Assembly: GCA_026770585.1 (NCBI GenBank)
Contig: MU647657.1
Coordinates: forward strand, 44,800 to 59,651
From: Baffinella frigidus
Lineage: Eukaryota > Cryptophyceae > Cryptomonadales > Baffinellaceae
Direction of reading: 5' to 3'
DNA length: 14,852 bases
The notes beneath the pieces are model-generated. The model made no database searches and was not told the DNA's origin. It was given only the letters and a program-made list of their open reading frames with translations. The translations under genes and the position numbers were made by a program. This document shows, in pieces, positions 13,017 through 14,852 of the stretch. Positions within the stretch are counted from its first letter, which is position 1. Each line of letters starts with the position of its first letter.

Positions 13017-14852
13017 AGGGTTTTGAGTTTAGGGTTTGGGGTTTAGGGGTCTGGGTTTAATAGGGTTTAGGGTTAGGGTTTAGGGTTTATGGTTTAGGGT
13101 ACAGGGTTTTGGGTTTTGGGTTTGGGATTTTGGGTTGAGAGTTGAGGGTTGAGGGTTTGGGGTTAGGGGTTTAGGGTTTAGTGTTGAGTGTTTGGTGTTT
13201 AGAGTATGGGTTTGGTGTTTAGATTTTAGGGTTTAGGGTTTAGAGTTTAGGGTTTAGGGTTCTGGGTTCAGGGTTTTCAGGCATAGGATTTATGGTTAAG
13301 GGTTTAGGATTTGGGGGTTGAAGGTTTGGGGTTTAGGGTTTGGGGTTTGGGGTTTGAGGTTGAAGGTTTAGGATTTGAGGTTTAGGGTTTAGGGTCTAAG
13401 GTCTGGGGTTTAGGGTTTGGGATTGGAGGTTGAGCGCTGAGGGTTTGGGATTTACGGTTTAGGGTGTAGGATTTAGGATTTAGGATTTGGGATTTAGGCT
13501 TTATGGTTCAGCATTCAGGGTTTAGGATCCAGGGTTTGGGGTTGAGGGTTCTGGGTTGAGGGTTCAGGAGTTAGGGTTTATGGATTAGGGCTTAGGGCTT
13601 AGAGTTTAGGGTTCAGGGTTTTGGGTTTAGGGTTTGGGGTTTAGGGTTTAGGGTTCAGGGTTTATGGTTTACGGTTTACGGTTTACGGTTTACGGTTTAC
13701 TGTTTAAAGTTTAAGTTTCAGGGTTCAAGGTTTGCTGTTTAGGGTTTAGGGTGTAGGGTTGAAGGGTCGGGGTTGAGGGTTGAGGGTTGAGGGTTGAGGG
13801 GTTTGTGTTTGGGTTTACGGTTAAGGGCTGAGGGTTTAGGAATGCGTGTTTAAGGGTTTAGGGTTTAGGGTTTAATGTTTTTTTTGAATGGTTCAGGGTT
13901 CAGGGTTTAGGGTCAAGGTTTAGGGTAAAGGGGTTGAGGGGTTGAGGGGTTCGGGTTTAGGATTTAGGGTTTATGGTTTAGTGTTTAGGATTCAGGGTCG
14001 AGGTTTTAGGTTTAAAGGTTTAGGGGGTTGGGGGTAGGGTTTTGGGTTTAGGGTTCATGGTTTAGGATTTAAGGTTTAAGGTTTAGGATTTAGGGTTTAG
14101 GTTCTAGGGTTCAGGGATTGGGGTTTAGGGTTTAGAGTTTATGGTTCAGAGTTTAGGGTTTAGGGTTCAGGGTTTAGGGTTTAGGGTTTACGGTTTATGG
14201 TTTGCGGTCAAGGGTTTAGGGTTCAGGGTTCAGGGTTTAGGGCTTAGGGTTTAGGGTTTAGGGTCGAGGGTTCAGGTTTTAGGGTTCAGCGTTTTCTGTT
14301 TAGGATTTAGTGTCTTGGGTTGAGGGGTAGGGGTTTAGGATTTAGGGGTTAGGGTTTAGGGTTTAGTGTTTGGGTTTGCGGTCAAGGGTTTCGGGTTTAG
14401 GGTTTAGTGTTAAATGTTTTTTGTTAATGGTTCAGGTTTTAGGGTTTAGGGTTTAGGGTTTAGGGTTCAGGGGTTCAGGGGTTCAGGGGCCCGGGTTTAG
14501 GGTTTAGGGTTTACGGTTTAGGGTTTAGGGTTTAGGGTTTAGGGTTCAGGGTTGAGGTTTTAGGTTTCAATGTTTGGGGTTAGGGTTCAAGGCTTAAGGT
14601 TTGGGGTTTAGGATTTAGGGGTTGGGGTTCAGGATTTAGGGTCTAGGGTGCAGGGTTTAGGGTATTGGTTCATGGTTTCGGATAGGGTTTATTGTTTATT
14701 GTTGGTTGTTTATGTTTCAGAGCACAGGGTGTACATGTAGGGTTCAGGGGTTCGGGTTTCGGGTTTTGGGTTTTGGGTTTCGGGTTTCGGGTTTCGGGTT
14801 TCGGGTTTCGGGTTTCGGGCTTCGGGTATCGGGTTTCAGGTTTCGGGTTTCG
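13017..14852. repeat. Degenerate subtelomeric TTTAGGG array
   Basis: About 1.8 kb of 7-bp telomere-like units, G-rich strand on top, reaching the window edge. The commonest unit is TTTAGGG, with frequent TTCAGGG, TTGAGGG, TTTGGGG, TTTACGG and TTTATGG. Long perfect runs are absent. Local homogeneous runs occur, for example five GGTTTAC units (13666-13700) and four GGTTGAG units (13771-13798). No gene is visible. Confidence 0.95.
14751..14852. repeat. TTTCGGG variant block at the window end
   Basis: From about 14751 the unit changes to TTTCGGG, with six or more consecutive perfect copies, a few TTTTGGG units and single TATCGGG, TTTCAGG and CTTCGGG variants. It is the most regular stretch of the terminal array and continues past the window edge. 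Confidence 0.9.

Noticed and set aside
1-14852. tRNA, rRNA or spliceosomal RNA genes
   Set aside because: I looked for tRNA arm signatures and familiar rRNA or snRNA words on both strands and saw none. A covariance-model search would be decisive.

Overview
The window looks like a nuclear, subtelomeric stretch from a microbial eukaryote, most likely an alga or related protist. Evidence is plant-type TTTAGGG/CCCTAAA telomeric sequence, plausible GT-AG introns, secretory-type N-termini, GC-rich third codon positions in the credible genes, and dense short foldback transposons and minisatellites. TTTAGGG telomeres occur in green algae, dinoflagellates, chromerids and others, so I do not name a species. 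There is no sign of bacterial operons, rRNA, tRNA or CRISPR.

Layout. 1-1665: a CT microsatellite, then five copies of a ~120-bp perfect-foldback element (family A, TA-flanked) interleaved with a second ~105-bp foldback family (family B). 1690-1806: a truncated paralogue of the last exon of the gene at 7458-8407. 2011-2570 (-): a probable two-exon small gene. 3197-4567 (+): the longest open frame, a 456-residue disordered Ser/Arg/Pro-rich repeat protein. 4568-5765: more family A copies and pieces of repeat family E. 5875-6459 (+): a less GC-biased segment with three overlapping open frames, probably a decayed gene. 6751-6933 (-): a probable terminal exon encoding a membrane segment plus a Cys/His zinc-knuckle-like motif. 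7458-8407 (-): a probable two-exon gene for a signal/membrane-anchored protein with a long charged helix, whose intron holds telomere-like repeats. 8611-10496: low-copy repeats (family F), two minisatellites with 17-bp and 19-bp units that abut exactly, and a 120-bp tandem duplication (family G). 10506-11048: an interstitial CCCTAAA array. 11049-13016: mixed repeats including A, B, E, F and a nested foldback. 13017-14852: a degenerate TTTAGGG array running off the window and ending in TTTCGGG units.

How it fits together. The genes do not form a recognisable pathway. The window reads as a few short lineage-specific genes in subtelomeric DNA shaped by foldback MITE insertion, segmental duplication, minisatellite expansion and telomere-repeat seeding. 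The two telomeric arrays point outward from a ~2-kb core, each in the orientation of a chromosome end. Splicing calls were made by eye from frame, phase and GT/AG sites, so they are hypotheses.
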